Assembly: GCA_937885735.1 (NCBI GenBank)
Contig: CALABN010000355.1
Span: 1-29,784, forward strand
Length of the DNA: 29,784 nucleotides
Direction of reading: 5' to 3'
From: an uncultured Bacteroidota bacterium
GTDB lineage: Bacteria; Bacteroidota; Bacteroidia; Bacteroidales; SZUA-534
Of the stretch, positions 17,384 to 26,369 are shown in pieces; position 1 is the stretch's first letter, and each line of letters begins with the position of its first letter. Both the position numbers and the translations under genes were made by a program. Below the pieces are notes generated by a model. It did no database searches. It worked only from the letters and a program-made list of their open reading frames with translations, and was not told the origin of the DNA.

Positions 17384-18427
17384 ATGATGAGTATTGCGGA
17401 ATTATCCCAGACCAAAGGATATAAAAACTTTATGAAGTATGTGTATGGATGGGGTGCATCTATTGTGCTTGTTGGTGCATTGTTTAAAATCCAACACTAT
17501 CCTGGTGCTTCAATAATGTTGATTATTGGTTTGTTGACTGAGGCTTTGATTTTCTTCTTCTCGGCTTTTGAACCATTGGCAGAAGAGTTGGATTGGACTT
17601 TGGTCTTTCCACAATTGGCTGGCCTAGAGGATGAAGATGAAGATCCTGCAGCTGCAAAGCCAAGTAGAAAATTTGATAGGGTTCAAGAGCCTGTTATCCC
17701 GGCAGTTGGTGGCGCCCCTGTTATGAGTGGTGGTGCAGCAGCAACTGAAGGCGGCGCTCCTATTCAAGGTGGTGTTGCTTATGTAGGTGGTAGCGCTTCT
17801 GCATTGGCAAAGTTTGATGAAATGATTGAAAAGGCTGAAATTACTCCAGGCATGTTCGAGAAACTTGGCAAAGGCTTGGCTAATTTGAACAAGACTATCG
17901 ATCAAATGGGTTCTACTGTTGATGCAAGCATCGCAACTAAGGAATTCGTTGACAAGGTCAAGTCAGCATCTGACTCTGTTTCAAATCTTGGTGAAACTTA
18001 TAAGAAGTCGACTGAGGCGCTCTCTGCTTCTGTTAGCGTATTGGCAGATTCTTATGCAAATTCTGCACAATCGTTCAATCAGTCTAATGCGCAGGTTGCA
18101 GAGGCTTACACTCAATTTGCAAATAAATTGTCTGGCGAATTGAGTTCAGTTGATGGAGCTGGTTCTGAATATGTTCAGAAACTTAGCGGTTTGAATAAGA
18201 ATTTGTCTGCTCTTAACTCGGTTTATGAGCTTCAACTTCAAAATATGAACAAGCAGGTTGAGTCATCTCAAGAATATTTCAACGGATTGAACAATATGCT
18301 TGATAGTATGAACCAAACTGTTGATAACACCAAGAAATTGAATCAAGGTGTTCAACAATTGGAACAAAATGTTGCTTCATTGAACAATGTTTATGGCAAC
18401 ATGCTTTCTTCATTGAATATAAAGTAA
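17384..18427 (+). CDS. porL: type IX secretion motor protein PorL/GldL
   Basis: This 347-aa inner-membrane protein forms the stator-like motor of type IX secretion with PorM. Two transmembrane helices occupy about residues 19-36 and 43-62. They hold K35 (GALFKI) and E53 (LLTEALIFF), the charged residues equivalent to Lys27 and Glu49 of Flavobacterium johnsoniae GldL, thought to carry the proton path. The LDWTLVFPQLAG segment follows. A Gly/Ala-rich linker (about 95-145) then leads to a long cytoplasmic part rich in predicted coiled coil (repeats of LNKNLSALN type). The loop between the helices is four residues shorter than in F. johnsoniae. porM follows after 17 bases. Two adjacent ATGs allow a one-residue shift in the start. 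Confidence 0.95.
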   Translation: MMSIAELSQTKGYKNFMKYVYGWGASIVLVGALFKIQHYPGASIMLIIGLLTEALIFFFSAFEPLAEELDWTLVFPQLAGLEDEDEDPAAAKPSRKFDRVQEPVIPAVGGAPVMSGGAAATEGGAPIQGGVAYVGGSASALAKFDEMIEKAEITPGMFEKLGKGLANLNKTIDQMGSTVDASIATKEFVDKVKSASDSVSNLGETYKKSTEALSASVSVLADSYANSAQSFNQSNAQVAEAYTQFANKLSGELSSVDGAGSEYVQKLSGLNKNLSALNSVYELQLQNMNKQVESSQEYFNGLNNMLDSMNQTVDNTKKLNQGVQQLEQNVASLNNVYGNMLSSLNIK

Positions 18428-18444
18428 TTAAAGTATAAGGAGCT

Positions 18445-20055
18445 ATGGGTCACGGCAAGGAAACGCCTAGGCAACAGATGATTGGCCTGATGTACTTGTT
18501 CTTAACATGTATGTTGGCTTTGAATGTGTCAAAAGACGTATTGGATTCTTTCGTGTTGGTTAGTGAAAGTTTGGGTAAAACCGTAGATAACTACAAGACA
18601 AAGAACCAAAAGGTTTATGACGAGTTCGAAAAACAGTTGACAATTAATGAGAATAAGGTTAGGCCTTGGAAAGAAAAGGCTGATTCATTCAAAGAGTTGA
18701 CAGATAGCCTTTATAATCAAATTGAAGGTTATAAAAAAGGTTTCATTACGTTGGCAGAAGGATCCAATGTTGAAAATGTAATAAAGGGCGATAGATATGT
18801 GCTGGATTCTTTGAACTCTAAGGATAATATTGATTTGGGTGGACAATATTTCATTTTAGAGGGAAGAGGAGAAGCGCTCAAAGCGAAGATTGAAGAGTAT
18901 CGTGTTGCATCTCTAGCTTTGTTGCCAGAATCCGAAGCCAGTATTATCGATAACATCCAAACTACTTTAAATACTGAAAGCCATACTGATGGCGAAGGTA
19001 CAATTCACACATGGGAAATGCGTACTTTTGAGCATATCCCAGTTGTTGCTGATATTGTAATGTTGGAGAAGCTAAAAACCGATATCAAGAACGTTGAAAC
19101 AGATGTCATCAATTATTTGTTTAAGCAAATTAGTGCTGGTGATTTCAAGTTCAACGCTTTGTCCGCAACTGTTATTCCTAATTCAAGTTATGTGATGAGG
19201 GGTAACGAATATACGGCAACTGTATTCTTGGCTGCATTTGACTCCACACAGGCTCCTGAAATTTTGGTTGGTTCTTATAAGAAGAATGGTCCAGAAGACT
19301 ATGAGATGGTTGGAGCTTACGAAACATTGACTGTTACAAAGGGTAAGGGTGTTTATAAGAAAGTAGCATCTTCTTTAGGTGAGCGTAAATGGGGAGGTTT
19401 GATTAGGGTTCCTCGTCCTGATGGTACCGTTTCTAGTTATCCATTTGAAGAGGCTTACCAAGTTGCCGAACCAAGTTTGGTTATCTCTCCAACCAAGATG
19501 AACGTTTTCTATTATGGTATTGAAAACCCAGTTGCTATTTCTGTACCTGGCATACCTTCTGACAAATTGCGCGTAAGCATTCCTGATGGTGGTGCTACTA
19601 TTAAGAAGGCTGGCAATGGTTATGAGGTTAAACCTACAAAACGTAGTGGCACTGTCAATGTTTCTGTTTCTGCCGAGATTGATGGTAAGCCAAAGAACAT
19701 GGGAAGTATGCTTTTCCGTATCAAGACTATTCCTGAGCCAAAGGCTAAGGTAATGGGATATAGCAGTGGTACTATTGAAAAGGCTGTCTTGGGTGCTGCA
19801 AGTGGAGTTCAAGCCGATTTGGAGGATTTCGTATTTGACTTGAAATTTAAGATTACCAAATATACTGTGACAACTACTGTCAGTGGCGGTATGACCAAGG
19901 AACTTGCTAAAAAAGGTGGTTCTTTTGATAATGAGGTGAAATCATTGATTAAGGGTTTGAAGAATAATCAAAAGCTTATCATAGAGGATATTGAGGCTGT
20001 TGGACCTGATGGTGTTCCAAGATCTTTGTCCCCAATAGTGTTTAAAGTTAAATAA
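18445..20055 (+). CDS. porM: type IX secretion motor protein PorM/GldM
   Basis: This 536-aa protein has one N-terminal transmembrane helix (about residues 12-30, MIGLMYLFLTCMLALNV) preceded by R9, the conserved Arg that sits within the PorL ring. The remainder is periplasmic and would fold as the four elongated D1-D4 domains that reach the PorK/PorN ring. The helical D1 is visible in residues 35-230. Beta-rich domains follow from about 235, including SLVISPTKMNVFYYGIENPV and a C-terminal domain ending LSPIVFKVK. An AAGGAG stretch lies only two bases before the ATG, too close for a standard ribosome site. porN follows 12 bases after the stop. Length matches the family. Confidence 0.95.
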   Translation: MGHGKETPRQQMIGLMYLFLTCMLALNVSKDVLDSFVLVSESLGKTVDNYKTKNQKVYDEFEKQLTINENKVRPWKEKADSFKELTDSLYNQIEGYKKGFITLAEGSNVENVIKGDRYVLDSLNSKDNIDLGGQYFILEGRGEALKAKIEEYRVASLALLPESEASIIDNIQTTLNTESHTDGEGTIHTWEMRTFEHIPVVADIVMLEKLKTDIKNVETDVINYLFKQISAGDFKFNALSATVIPNSSYVMRGNEYTATVFLAAFDSTQAPEILVGSYKKNGPEDYEMVGAYETLTVTKGKGVYKKVASSLGERKWGGLIRVPRPDGTVSSYPFEEAYQVAEPSLVISPTKMNVFYYGIENPVAISVPGIPSDKLRVSIPDGGATIKKAGNGYEVKPTKRSGTVNVSVSAEIDGKPKNMGSMLFRIKTIPEPKAKVMGYSSGTIEKAVLGAASGVQADLEDFVFDLKFKITKYTVTTTVSGGMTKELAKKGGSFDNEVKSLIKGLKNNQKLIIEDIEAVGPDGVPRSLSPIVFKVK

Positions 20056-20067
20056 ATATTGTGTAGT

Positions 20068-20913
20068 ATGAAAAAGTTGTTTTTAATACCAGTATTGTTT
20101 GTTGGCTTGTTATATAATGGCAACAAGGCAGAAGCACAAGTTCCAGATAATATATATACTATTGAACATATTCCTGTAAGGAAACCTGTTCCATATAAAT
20201 TCTTGCGTGAAGCCGATGCTATGTACAGGAAGCGAGTATGGCGTGTAATTGACTTGCGTGAGAAGATCAATCTTAATTTATATTATCCAACTGCACCTAT
20301 TGATCAGCGATACAGTTTGATTGATTTGTTGTTGTGGGGCATTAACACCGAAGGTTTGACAGCATATAACACTGATGACGACCGTTTTTCTCAACCAATT
20401 AGCCGTTCTCAAATTGAAGAAAGATTTGGAGCTGGTGAGAAGAGCGTTCCAATTTATGATGAAAATGGTGATGAGCAAACGACCACTGTGCATGTTGACA
20501 TCAGTAGTATAGAAGTAAAGCAGTATTGGCTGAAGGAGGATTGGTTCTTTGATCGTCAGCATTCAACAATGGATGTTCGAATTATTGGTTTATGCCCTGT
20601 TCGTTTTTATGTGAAGGATGATAGTGGTGAAGATGCCGAAGTGCGTAAGACTCAAGTATTTTGGATTTATTTCCCTGAAGTGCGTCGTATTTTGGCTAAT
20701 CACGAAGTGTTCAACAACAACAATGATGCCGAGCGTAAGTCTTTCGATGACATATTTATGAAACGTTATTTTAACAGTTTCATTGTCAAGGTATCTAACG
20801 TTTATGACGATCGTGGAATATCAGAGTATTCTATGGGTATCCAATCATTGCTTGAAGCTGATAAGTTTAAGAATCAGATTAATGATTACGAGCAGGATTT
20901 GTGGGAATATTAA
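20068..20913 (+). CDS. porN: type IX secretion ring protein PorN/GldN
   Basis: This 281-aa periplasmic protein has a signal peptide (MKKLFLIPVLFVGLLYNGNKAEAQ). It carries the PorN/GldN features READAMYRKRVWRVIDLREKIN, PLLWG-like LIDLLLWGINTEGLTAY, and IEVKQYWLKEDWFFD with a later KTQVFWIYFPEVRRIL. PorN binds PorK to form the periplasmic ring of the type IX secretion system. ATG at 20068 is used because an upstream in-frame TTG would only add three residues before the basic n-region. It is the last gene of the operon, and a strong hairpin terminator starts 17 bases after its stop. Confidence 0.95.
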   Translation: MKKLFLIPVLFVGLLYNGNKAEAQVPDNIYTIEHIPVRKPVPYKFLREADAMYRKRVWRVIDLREKINLNLYYPTAPIDQRYSLIDLLLWGINTEGLTAYNTDDDRFSQPISRSQIEERFGAGEKSVPIYDENGDEQTTTVHVDISSIEVKQYWLKEDWFFDRQHSTMDVRIIGLCPVRFYVKDDSGEDAEVRKTQVFWIYFPEVRRILANHEVFNNNNDAERKSFDDIFMKRYFNSFIVKVSNVYDDRGISEYSMGIQSLLEADKFKNQINDYEQDLWEY

Positions 20914-20930
20914 TATTCTTTCTATATTTT

Positions 20931-20959
20931 AAAAAGCCAGGTTTATGCCTGGCTTTTTT
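20931..20959 (+). terminator. strong intrinsic terminator after porN, probably bidirectional
   Basis: AAAAAGCCAGG (20931-20941) pairs perfectly with CCTGGCTTTTT (20948-20958) around a six-base loop, followed by a further T. The A-tract on the left side makes the same hairpin a terminator for the opposite strand as well, where the convergent serine-hydrolase gene ends at 21102. The 140 bases between hairpin and that gene show nothing else. Confidence 0.9.
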
Positions 20960-21101
20960 ATTTTGTAGGTATTGTATTCTTGTTTTGGAATTTTCGGTCC
21001 TCAAGTATTGCCTATTTGCTGGTGATTTTCAATGTATTGATGTGGCCTGTATATTTCAATGCATTTGATGTCGCTTATTTGGCGTTTGTAGTGACAATAA
21101 A

Positions 21102-22328
21102 CTATAGCGCAGTAGTATCTGCAATGTTGATGGCAGTGGTGTCAGGTTCATTGGCTTCTTCGTCAATGTTGGCTGATGACTGGCTTGAGGGATACAGAAT
21201 GTCGAGTATCTGGTTGGTGCCAATTCCATTGTGGTTGTTGTTTCGCAGGATTATTACGGTTGCCGTGTCTTGTGGTATGCGTATCAGCGAGGTTTTGAAT
21301 CCGTGCCACCAGCCACTGTGAAATACTATTGGCACCTCGTTTTCGCCAAATGTTGTAATACGCCAGCCATAACCATAGTTTGAGCGTGCCTTTGGCCGTT
21401 TCCCCATTGGTCGAAATGCCAGTTGCAGTGTGTCTGGGTTGATTATTCTGCCTGAATAAAGTCCTTGATCCCATTTGAACAGGTCGATTGTGGATGAGTA
21501 TATGCCTTTATCTCCCAAAAAATGGTCAAGATAATTGTCGGAGGCGGGTGTTCGACCACGTACGTAACCTGTTGCGTGTGGCGGATACTCGATGCATTTC
21601 ATTGCCCTATAGGCGAATGTGTTGCTCATCTGCAATGGCTTGAAAATGTGTGTTTCAAGGTACGACTCGAATTTTAATCCTGAAACAGTCTCTACAATGG
21701 TGGCCAAAACTGCATAGCCCGTATTGCTATATTGAAATTTGCGGTTTGGCGTGAAATATGCTCTTTCGTTTGACTCGATTAGGTCTGCAACTATCTGCTG
21801 ATTACTGAAGTACAAGTCGTTACGCATAGGCTTGCGGTCGCAAAGGTAGTGGTAGTTTGGCAGGCCAGAGCGATGTACAAGCATCTGGTGTATGGTGATG
21901 TCGGGATATGGGAAATTCGGGAGGTAATCGGTGACTTTATCAGTGAGTTTCAGTTTGCCTTGCTCATAAAGTTGCAGAATGGCAACTGCGGTGAACTGCT
22001 TTGACACTGATGCTAATTGGAATGCGGTTGTGTCGGTATTTAGTTCTTTGCTCTTGATGTTTGCGTATCCAAATGATTTGGCATATAGGATGCTGTCTTT
22101 TTGCCCGATAAGTATTGAACCACTGAAATTCCCGTTTTTGCTTATTATGTTGATGGCAGAATCAACTTGTGCAATTTGCTGTTGGGTGATTGTTATTTTT
22201 GTTTCTTGACGCTTATATTCTTCTATTTGAACTATTTCGGGTTGCTGTGTATGCTGGCTTCCCACTATCAGAGTAATGATAGTCAGCAACAACAATGTCA
22301 ATTCAGCCTTGAATTTTTTCAAAAACAT
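21102..22328 (-). CDS. serine hydrolase, class C beta-lactamase/PBP4*-like
   Basis: This 408-aa protein has an N-terminal hydrophobic segment (about residues 9-24), probably a signal peptide or anchor, so it acts in the cell envelope. The catalytic motifs of the beta-lactamase-related (Pfam beta-lactamase) family are in order: S107-V-S-K110 as SxxK with the nucleophile Ser, Y200-S-N202 as YxN, and H337-S-G339 as the third box. Family members act as D-amino-acid peptidases, esterases or penicillin-binding-like enzymes. No resistance activity can be inferred. The last 30 residues are an acidic, Thr/Ala-rich tail with no clear domain. The gene runs against the por operon and has its own promoter. 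Confidence 0.88.
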   Translation of the reverse strand: MFLKKFKAELTLLLLTIITLIVGSQHTQQPEIVQIEEYKRQETKITITQQQIAQVDSAINIISKNGNFSGSILIGQKDSILYAKSFGYANIKSKELNTDTTAFQLASVSKQFTAVAILQLYEQGKLKLTDKVTDYLPNFPYPDITIHQMLVHRSGLPNYHYLCDRKPMRNDLYFSNQQIVADLIESNERAYFTPNRKFQYSNTGYAVLATIVETVSGLKFESYLETHIFKPLQMSNTFAYRAMKCIEYPPHATGYVRGRTPASDNYLDHFLGDKGIYSSTIDLFKWDQGLYSGRIINPDTLQLAFRPMGKRPKARSNYGYGWRITTFGENEVPIVFHSGWWHGFKTSLIRIPQDTATVIILRNNNHNGIGTNQILDILYPSSQSSANIDEEANEPDTTAINIADTTAL

Positions 22329-22345
22329 TGCAATAGAATTCTTCG

Positions 22346-22376
22346 CAAAGATAAGTTTTATGGAGTTTTAATCAAT
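22346..22376 (-). promoter_or_regulatory. promoter of the serine-hydrolase gene
   Basis: On the minus strand ATTG (22376-22373) is followed, after exactly 19 bases, by TATCTTTG (22353-22346). This matches the Bacteroidota consensus TTTG-N19-TAnnTTTG with one mismatch. Transcription would start near 22339, about a dozen bases before the ATG at 22328. Confidence 0.7.
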
Positions 22377-22464
22377 ATAATTGCGTTTGCGCAGAAACAT
22401 TTAAGCGCTACATTTCCAAAGGTTTCATATTAAATCATATCTTGCAAGACTAAAACGTTGTAAC

Positions 22465-23265
22465 GTGGGCAAAATTAGTGTAATAGTTGTTTTAGCATTG
22501 ATATTGAGTACATTGCATTCAATGGCTCAAGATGGAAACTATACAGCAATGGCAAACGCATCGGTGATGCAGGAAGGTCTGTGGTCAGTAAACAACAACC
22601 AGGCAGGACTTGGCAATCTGGAAAAGTTTACGGTTGGAATGTGCTATCAAAACAGGTTTCAGTTGTCGGAGACCAGCACAAAGTCGGTGGCTATGGCATT
22701 ACACACCAAGACTGGCAATTTTGCATTGAGCTACAACAGGTTTGGCTACTCACTTTATTCTGAAAATAGTTTCGGCTTGGCTTATGCGCGTAATTTCGGC
22801 GACTTGATTTTGGCTGGTCTTCAGTTCGATTACCTAAATATAAACCAGACAGAAGCGTATGGCGACAAGGACGTTTTCCTTTTTGAAGTTGGATTGATTG
22901 CGAAGCCAATCGAAAATTTGCAGGTTGGAGCCCATATATACAATCCTACTAAGGCGAAAATGGCTGATTATGAGGATGAACGTGTTAACACTTCATTTAG
23001 GTTCGGGTTGAATTACTACTTCTCGAAAATTGTTCAGTTGGCTGTGGAGGCGGAAAAGACAATGCAGTCGGATATGCGTGTAAAAGTTGGCATTGAGTAT
23101 CAGCTTATTACCGACTTATTTCTACGCACTGGTTACAGGTCAGAACCAAACGAGTTTTGCTTTGGTGCAGGTTATTCCTTTAAGGGCCTGACATTCGACT
23201 TGTCTTTCTCAACTCACCAATATTTGCCAATGTCAACTCAGTTGTCGCTAAGTTATTCATTATGA
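22465..23265 (+). CDS. FadL/PorV-like outer-membrane beta-barrel protein
   Basis: This 266-aa protein has a signal peptide (MGKISVIVVLALILSTLHSMAQ) and then the pattern NASVMQEGLWSVNNNQAGLG, found at the N-terminus of FadL-like and PorV/PorQ-like Bacteroidota barrels (an Asn-rich plug before the first strands). The rest alternates polar and hydrophobic residues (FGLAYARNFGDLILAGLQFDYL, FRFGLNYYF) and ends in LSLSYSL. It starts with GTG; no in-frame ATG exists between the upstream stop at 22402 and this GTG. It is the first gene of a three-gene operon whose members overlap by one to four bases. Substrate unknown; I do not see enough to call it PorV or PorQ. Confidence 0.75.
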   Translation: MGKISVIVVLALILSTLHSMAQDGNYTAMANASVMQEGLWSVNNNQAGLGNLEKFTVGMCYQNRFQLSETSTKSVAMALHTKTGNFALSYNRFGYSLYSENSFGLAYARNFGDLILAGLQFDYLNINQTEAYGDKDVFLFEVGLIAKPIENLQVGAHIYNPTKAKMADYEDERVNTSFRFGLNYYFSKIVQLAVEAEKTMQSDMRVKVGIEYQLITDLFLRTGYRSEPNEFCFGAGYSFKGLTFDLSFSTHQYLPMSTQLSLSYSL

Positions 23266-24128
23266 TTGTGTTGCTTAACTTTTGGCCTTTTGTTGCGAAG
23301 CTGCTTACTGCCACTTTGTTGCAGTTCCTGTCCATTTTCGGAGTCTTTATAGTGTTTGGCTTGGTGCTGTATCTGCTGGCACGTCGTACCAGGCACTTGT
23401 TTGTCGAGATTCTGGGAGAAAAATCGGATATATATTTTACAGGATGGCTTGGCACTCCAGTTCACGAGTTGGGACACGCAATTTTCTGCATACCGTTTCT
23501 TCATAAGATAACTGACATAAAATTGTTTTCAGTAAATGATGAAGATGGCTCTTTAGGCTATGTCAACCATTCATACAACCCGATGAATCCGTGGCATCAG
23601 ATTGGCAATTTCTTCATATCAATGGGACCGATTCTATTCGGCTCGTTGATCATTTACCTATTGGTCAGATTCTTGTTGCCGTTCAATTATCAAATACTTT
23701 CGTTGCTTTCAGGCTCTTCCGCTGACCTTACTTCGGTGGCGGGATTCTGCAATCTGCTTACGCAAACTCTAAATTCGGCGATACAGATGATGTCGGCATT
23801 GTTTTCGTCTGTCCATATCCACCAATGGCAATTTTGGGTATTCCTGTACGTATGTGTCTGCATTTCGTCGCATATGGAATTGAGCCCCCCAGACCTTTCC
23901 GGACTCGGGTCGGGAACTGTTGCGATATTGATTATTTTACTAATAATCAACTTGGTATTGATGTTACTTAATATCAATGGAGGGTTTATGATGTCGATAG
24001 GGCATTGGACAAGCCTGACAACTGGCATTTTCACTTTGGCGGTGACTGTTTCGGCGTTCAATCTTTTGCTTAGTTTCATCGTGCTGAATATAATATCATT
24101 GATAATCAATAAAAAAATAATATTCTGA
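23262..24128 (+). CDS. membrane zinc-metallopeptidase homologue with HELGH motif (M50-like)
   Basis: This 288-aa protein has about six hydrophobic segments. After the first helix it carries TPVHELGHAIFCIPF, with H68-E69-x-x-H72, the zinc-binding HExxH motif of membrane-embedded peptidases. The next stretch, GYVNHSYNPMNPWHQIGNFF and SMGPILFGS, resembles the conserved loop and helix after the zinc motif in M50-like proteins. Further on, SSHMELSPPDLSG (S202 to G214) offers H204 and D211 as possible further ligands. Members of this Bacteroidota family are annotated as M50-like or hypothetical; no substrate is known to me. The gene overlaps the preceding barrel gene by ATGA and the following gene by one base (TGATG), so all three are probably co-translated. 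Confidence 0.7.
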   Translation: MIVLLNFWPFVAKLLTATLLQFLSIFGVFIVFGLVLYLLARRTRHLFVEILGEKSDIYFTGWLGTPVHELGHAIFCIPFLHKITDIKLFSVNDEDGSLGYVNHSYNPMNPWHQIGNFFISMGPILFGSLIIYLLVRFLLPFNYQILSLLSGSSADLTSVAGFCNLLTQTLNSAIQMMSALFSSVHIHQWQFWVFLYVCVCISSHMELSPPDLSGLGSGTVAILIILLIINLVLMLLNINGGFMMSIGHWTSLTTGIFTLAVTVSAFNLLLSFIVLNIISLIINKKIIF

Positions 24129-26206
24129 TGCGTTGGTTATCGGTTGCCATATTATTGATGTTTGCAGTTGTCCAATTGCGGGCGCAGGATGATGCGAGCC
24201 GACGTCAGACTATAGAGACTCTGTTGGAGGATATTTCGGAAAATACTGACGATGAATCGGATTTGGAACAGCTTGCCGAAGACCTTGATTTCTATCTTCA
24301 AAATCCAATAAACATTAACGCCACCAATGCTGAAGAGTTGTCGAAACTGCATTTCCTGAACGAGTTTCAGGTGGCAAGCCTTCTTGATTATGTGCGAAGG
24401 AACGGTGCTTTTGTGACCGTGTATGAGTTGCAGATGGTTGACGGCTTTGACCAAAACGACGTGTTCCGTCTGTTACCCTTCATAACGTTGGCTCAGCCAG
24501 ATGAGTCGTCGGGATTCAACATCAAGCGTGTCTTGAAGTATGGAAGGAATGAGTGGCTTACGCGTGCTTCGTTCACCGTCGAAGAGCCCGACGGCTATGT
24601 TGACGTTCCTGATTCGGTGCGTGCTTCAAGCCCCGAAAAACATTATCCTGGAAACAGAATGAAACTGTTCAGCCGTTATTCATTCAACTTCAACAAGCAA
24701 GTGACAGCGGGAATTACAGCGGAAAAGGACCCTGGCGAGCAGTTTTTCAAGGGGCATCAGAAAAAAGGTTTCGACTATTATTCGGCATACATTGCCGTGC
24801 ACGATTTGGGCAAAGTGGAGACTTTGATTGTCGGCGACTTTCAGGCGAAATTCGGGCAGGGTTTGGTGGCCTGGTCGGGAATGTCGTCGGGGAAATCGGC
24901 GTATGTGATGGATATCCGCAAGAAAGGTGCAGGTGTGAAGAAATACTCATCGGCCGATGAGAATCTTTTCTATCGGGGAGTGGCCACCACTCTGAATTTC
25001 GGCTCAATCAAGACTACGTTTTTCGGCTCGCATAAGAAGATTGATGCCACTCTGGCCGAACAGGACACGTCGATTGCCGAAGGCTTGGGCTTCTCTTCGT
25101 TTGGAACAACTGGCCTGCACGCCACGCCTGCACAGATTGAAAAGGAGGATGCCATCGAAGAAAGTGTCTGGGGAGCCAATATCAGTTTCAACCACAATAA
25201 TTTCAAGTTGGGTGCGAGTGGGCTAGGCTATCAGTTCGACAAGGGGTTTGTGAAAAAGGAACAGCCGTTGTACAAGTTCGACTTTGAGGGACGCAAGAAT
25301 TTGAATGTCAGTGTTGATGCGCAATATACATTTGGCGGAATGTATCTTTTCGGTGAGTACGCAATGTCGTCGAACGGTGGCAAGGCATTGGTGGCAGGTT
25401 CATTGATGAATTTGGCTCCGGGGCTGATGGCTTCGGTTTTGTATCGCAACTATTCGCGCGATTATCAGGCGAGATATGCCAATGGATTTGCCGAAGGCTC
25501 AAAGACTCAAAACGAGGAAGGGTTCTTTTTCGGCATAGAGGCTACGCCAATAAAGAAATGGCGAGTGTCGGCGTATTACGACATTTACAAGTTTCCTTGG
25601 ATACGTTACGGGCTGAATGCGCCGTCGCGCGGAAACGATTTTTTGGCACAAATTGATTTCGCACCAAGTCGCAATACCACAATGTATTGGAAGTTCAAGA
25701 CTGAGACGAGCCAAACGCCTGGCGACACTGAAGATGGCGGAGTCAAGCCACTTGTCGACCTTACGCGCTGGACTCTGCGCTATCACTTGAATTACGCTGT
25801 GGGCGACCATTGGCAGTTTAAGAACAGAATAGAGTTTTCGGGCTACAAAAAGGGCGATATGTCCACCGAAACAGGTTGCGTGATTTATCAGGATGTGATT
25901 TGCTCGCCATTCCGTGTTCCGTTGAGTTTCGCGTTCAGATATGCGATTTTTGAGACCGAATCGTACAATTCGCGAGTCTATCTGTATGAGAACGACGTGC
26001 TTTATGCCTACTCGATGCCAATGGTTTACGGGAAGGGCACAAAGACGTATCTGCTTGCCACTTGGAAGCCATTCGACAAACTCACCATTTGGGCCCGCGT
26101 CTCGCGCTTGTGGTATGCCGACAAGGAGACAATCGGCACATCGCCAAATATGATTGACGCCAACCACAGAACCGATGTCAATCTGCAAGTAAGGCTGAAA
26201 TTCTGA
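24128..26206 (+). CDS. helix-hairpin-helix domain protein fused to outer-membrane beta-barrel
   Basis: This 692-aa protein starts with a signal peptide (RWLSVAILLMFAVVQLRAQ). Residues about 55-120 form a ComEA-like helix-hairpin-helix module: NPININATNAEELSKLHFL, then VASLLDYVRRNGAFVTVYEL and VDGFDQNDVFRLLPFITL. From about residue 130 the protein is a long series of amphipathic beta strands rich in Tyr, Phe and Gly (for example LNVSVDAQYTFGGMYLFGEY), ending in NLQVRLKF with the C-terminal Phe typical of outer-membrane barrels. HHH modules usually bind DNA without sequence preference, so an envelope protein with this module is unusual. Function unknown. It lies at the end of the three-gene operon. 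After it, 273 bases run without a gene. Confidence 0.8.
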   Translation: MRWLSVAILLMFAVVQLRAQDDASRRQTIETLLEDISENTDDESDLEQLAEDLDFYLQNPININATNAEELSKLHFLNEFQVASLLDYVRRNGAFVTVYELQMVDGFDQNDVFRLLPFITLAQPDESSGFNIKRVLKYGRNEWLTRASFTVEEPDGYVDVPDSVRASSPEKHYPGNRMKLFSRYSFNFNKQVTAGITAEKDPGEQFFKGHQKKGFDYYSAYIAVHDLGKVETLIVGDFQAKFGQGLVAWSGMSSGKSAYVMDIRKKGAGVKKYSSADENLFYRGVATTLNFGSIKTTFFGSHKKIDATLAEQDTSIAEGLGFSSFGTTGLHATPAQIEKEDAIEESVWGANISFNHNNFKLGASGLGYQFDKGFVKKEQPLYKFDFEGRKNLNVSVDAQYTFGGMYLFGEYAMSSNGGKALVAGSLMNLAPGLMASVLYRNYSRDYQARYANGFAEGSKTQNEEGFFFGIEATPIKKWRVSAYYDIYKFPWIRYGLNAPSRGNDFLAQIDFAPSRNTTMYWKFKTETSQTPGDTEDGGVKPLVDLTRWTLRYHLNYAVGDHWQFKNRIEFSGYKKGDMSTETGCVIYQDVICSPFRVPLSFAFRYAIFETESYNSRVYLYENDVLYAYSMPMVYGKGTKTYLLATWKPFDKLTIWARVSRLWYADKETIGTSPNMIDANHRTDVNLQVRLKF

Positions 26207-26369
26207 AGCCACATCTGTATTTTAGTTGAAAAGACGATTGAGGCACGTCTAGTTTAGGTTGATGCGCCGTTTTTTTCATACTGATTTTCATCGTTTTTTA
26301 CAGGATGCCAATTTGGCGTCAGCACGGAAGTTTATCCTGACAGGTGCTGGTCCATTATTCAATGAAGTT

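Noticed and set aside
20980..21321. Plus-strand open frame of 113 codons after the porN terminator
   Set aside because: It has only a TTG start, no family resemblance, and overlaps the clearly real 3' end of the serine hydrolase on the other strand.
25499..26212. Long minus-strand open frame (237 codons) opposite the HHH/barrel gene
   Set aside because: Composition is unlike a protein domain, with no motif; it is the reverse-strand shadow of a long G+C-richer gene with strong support.
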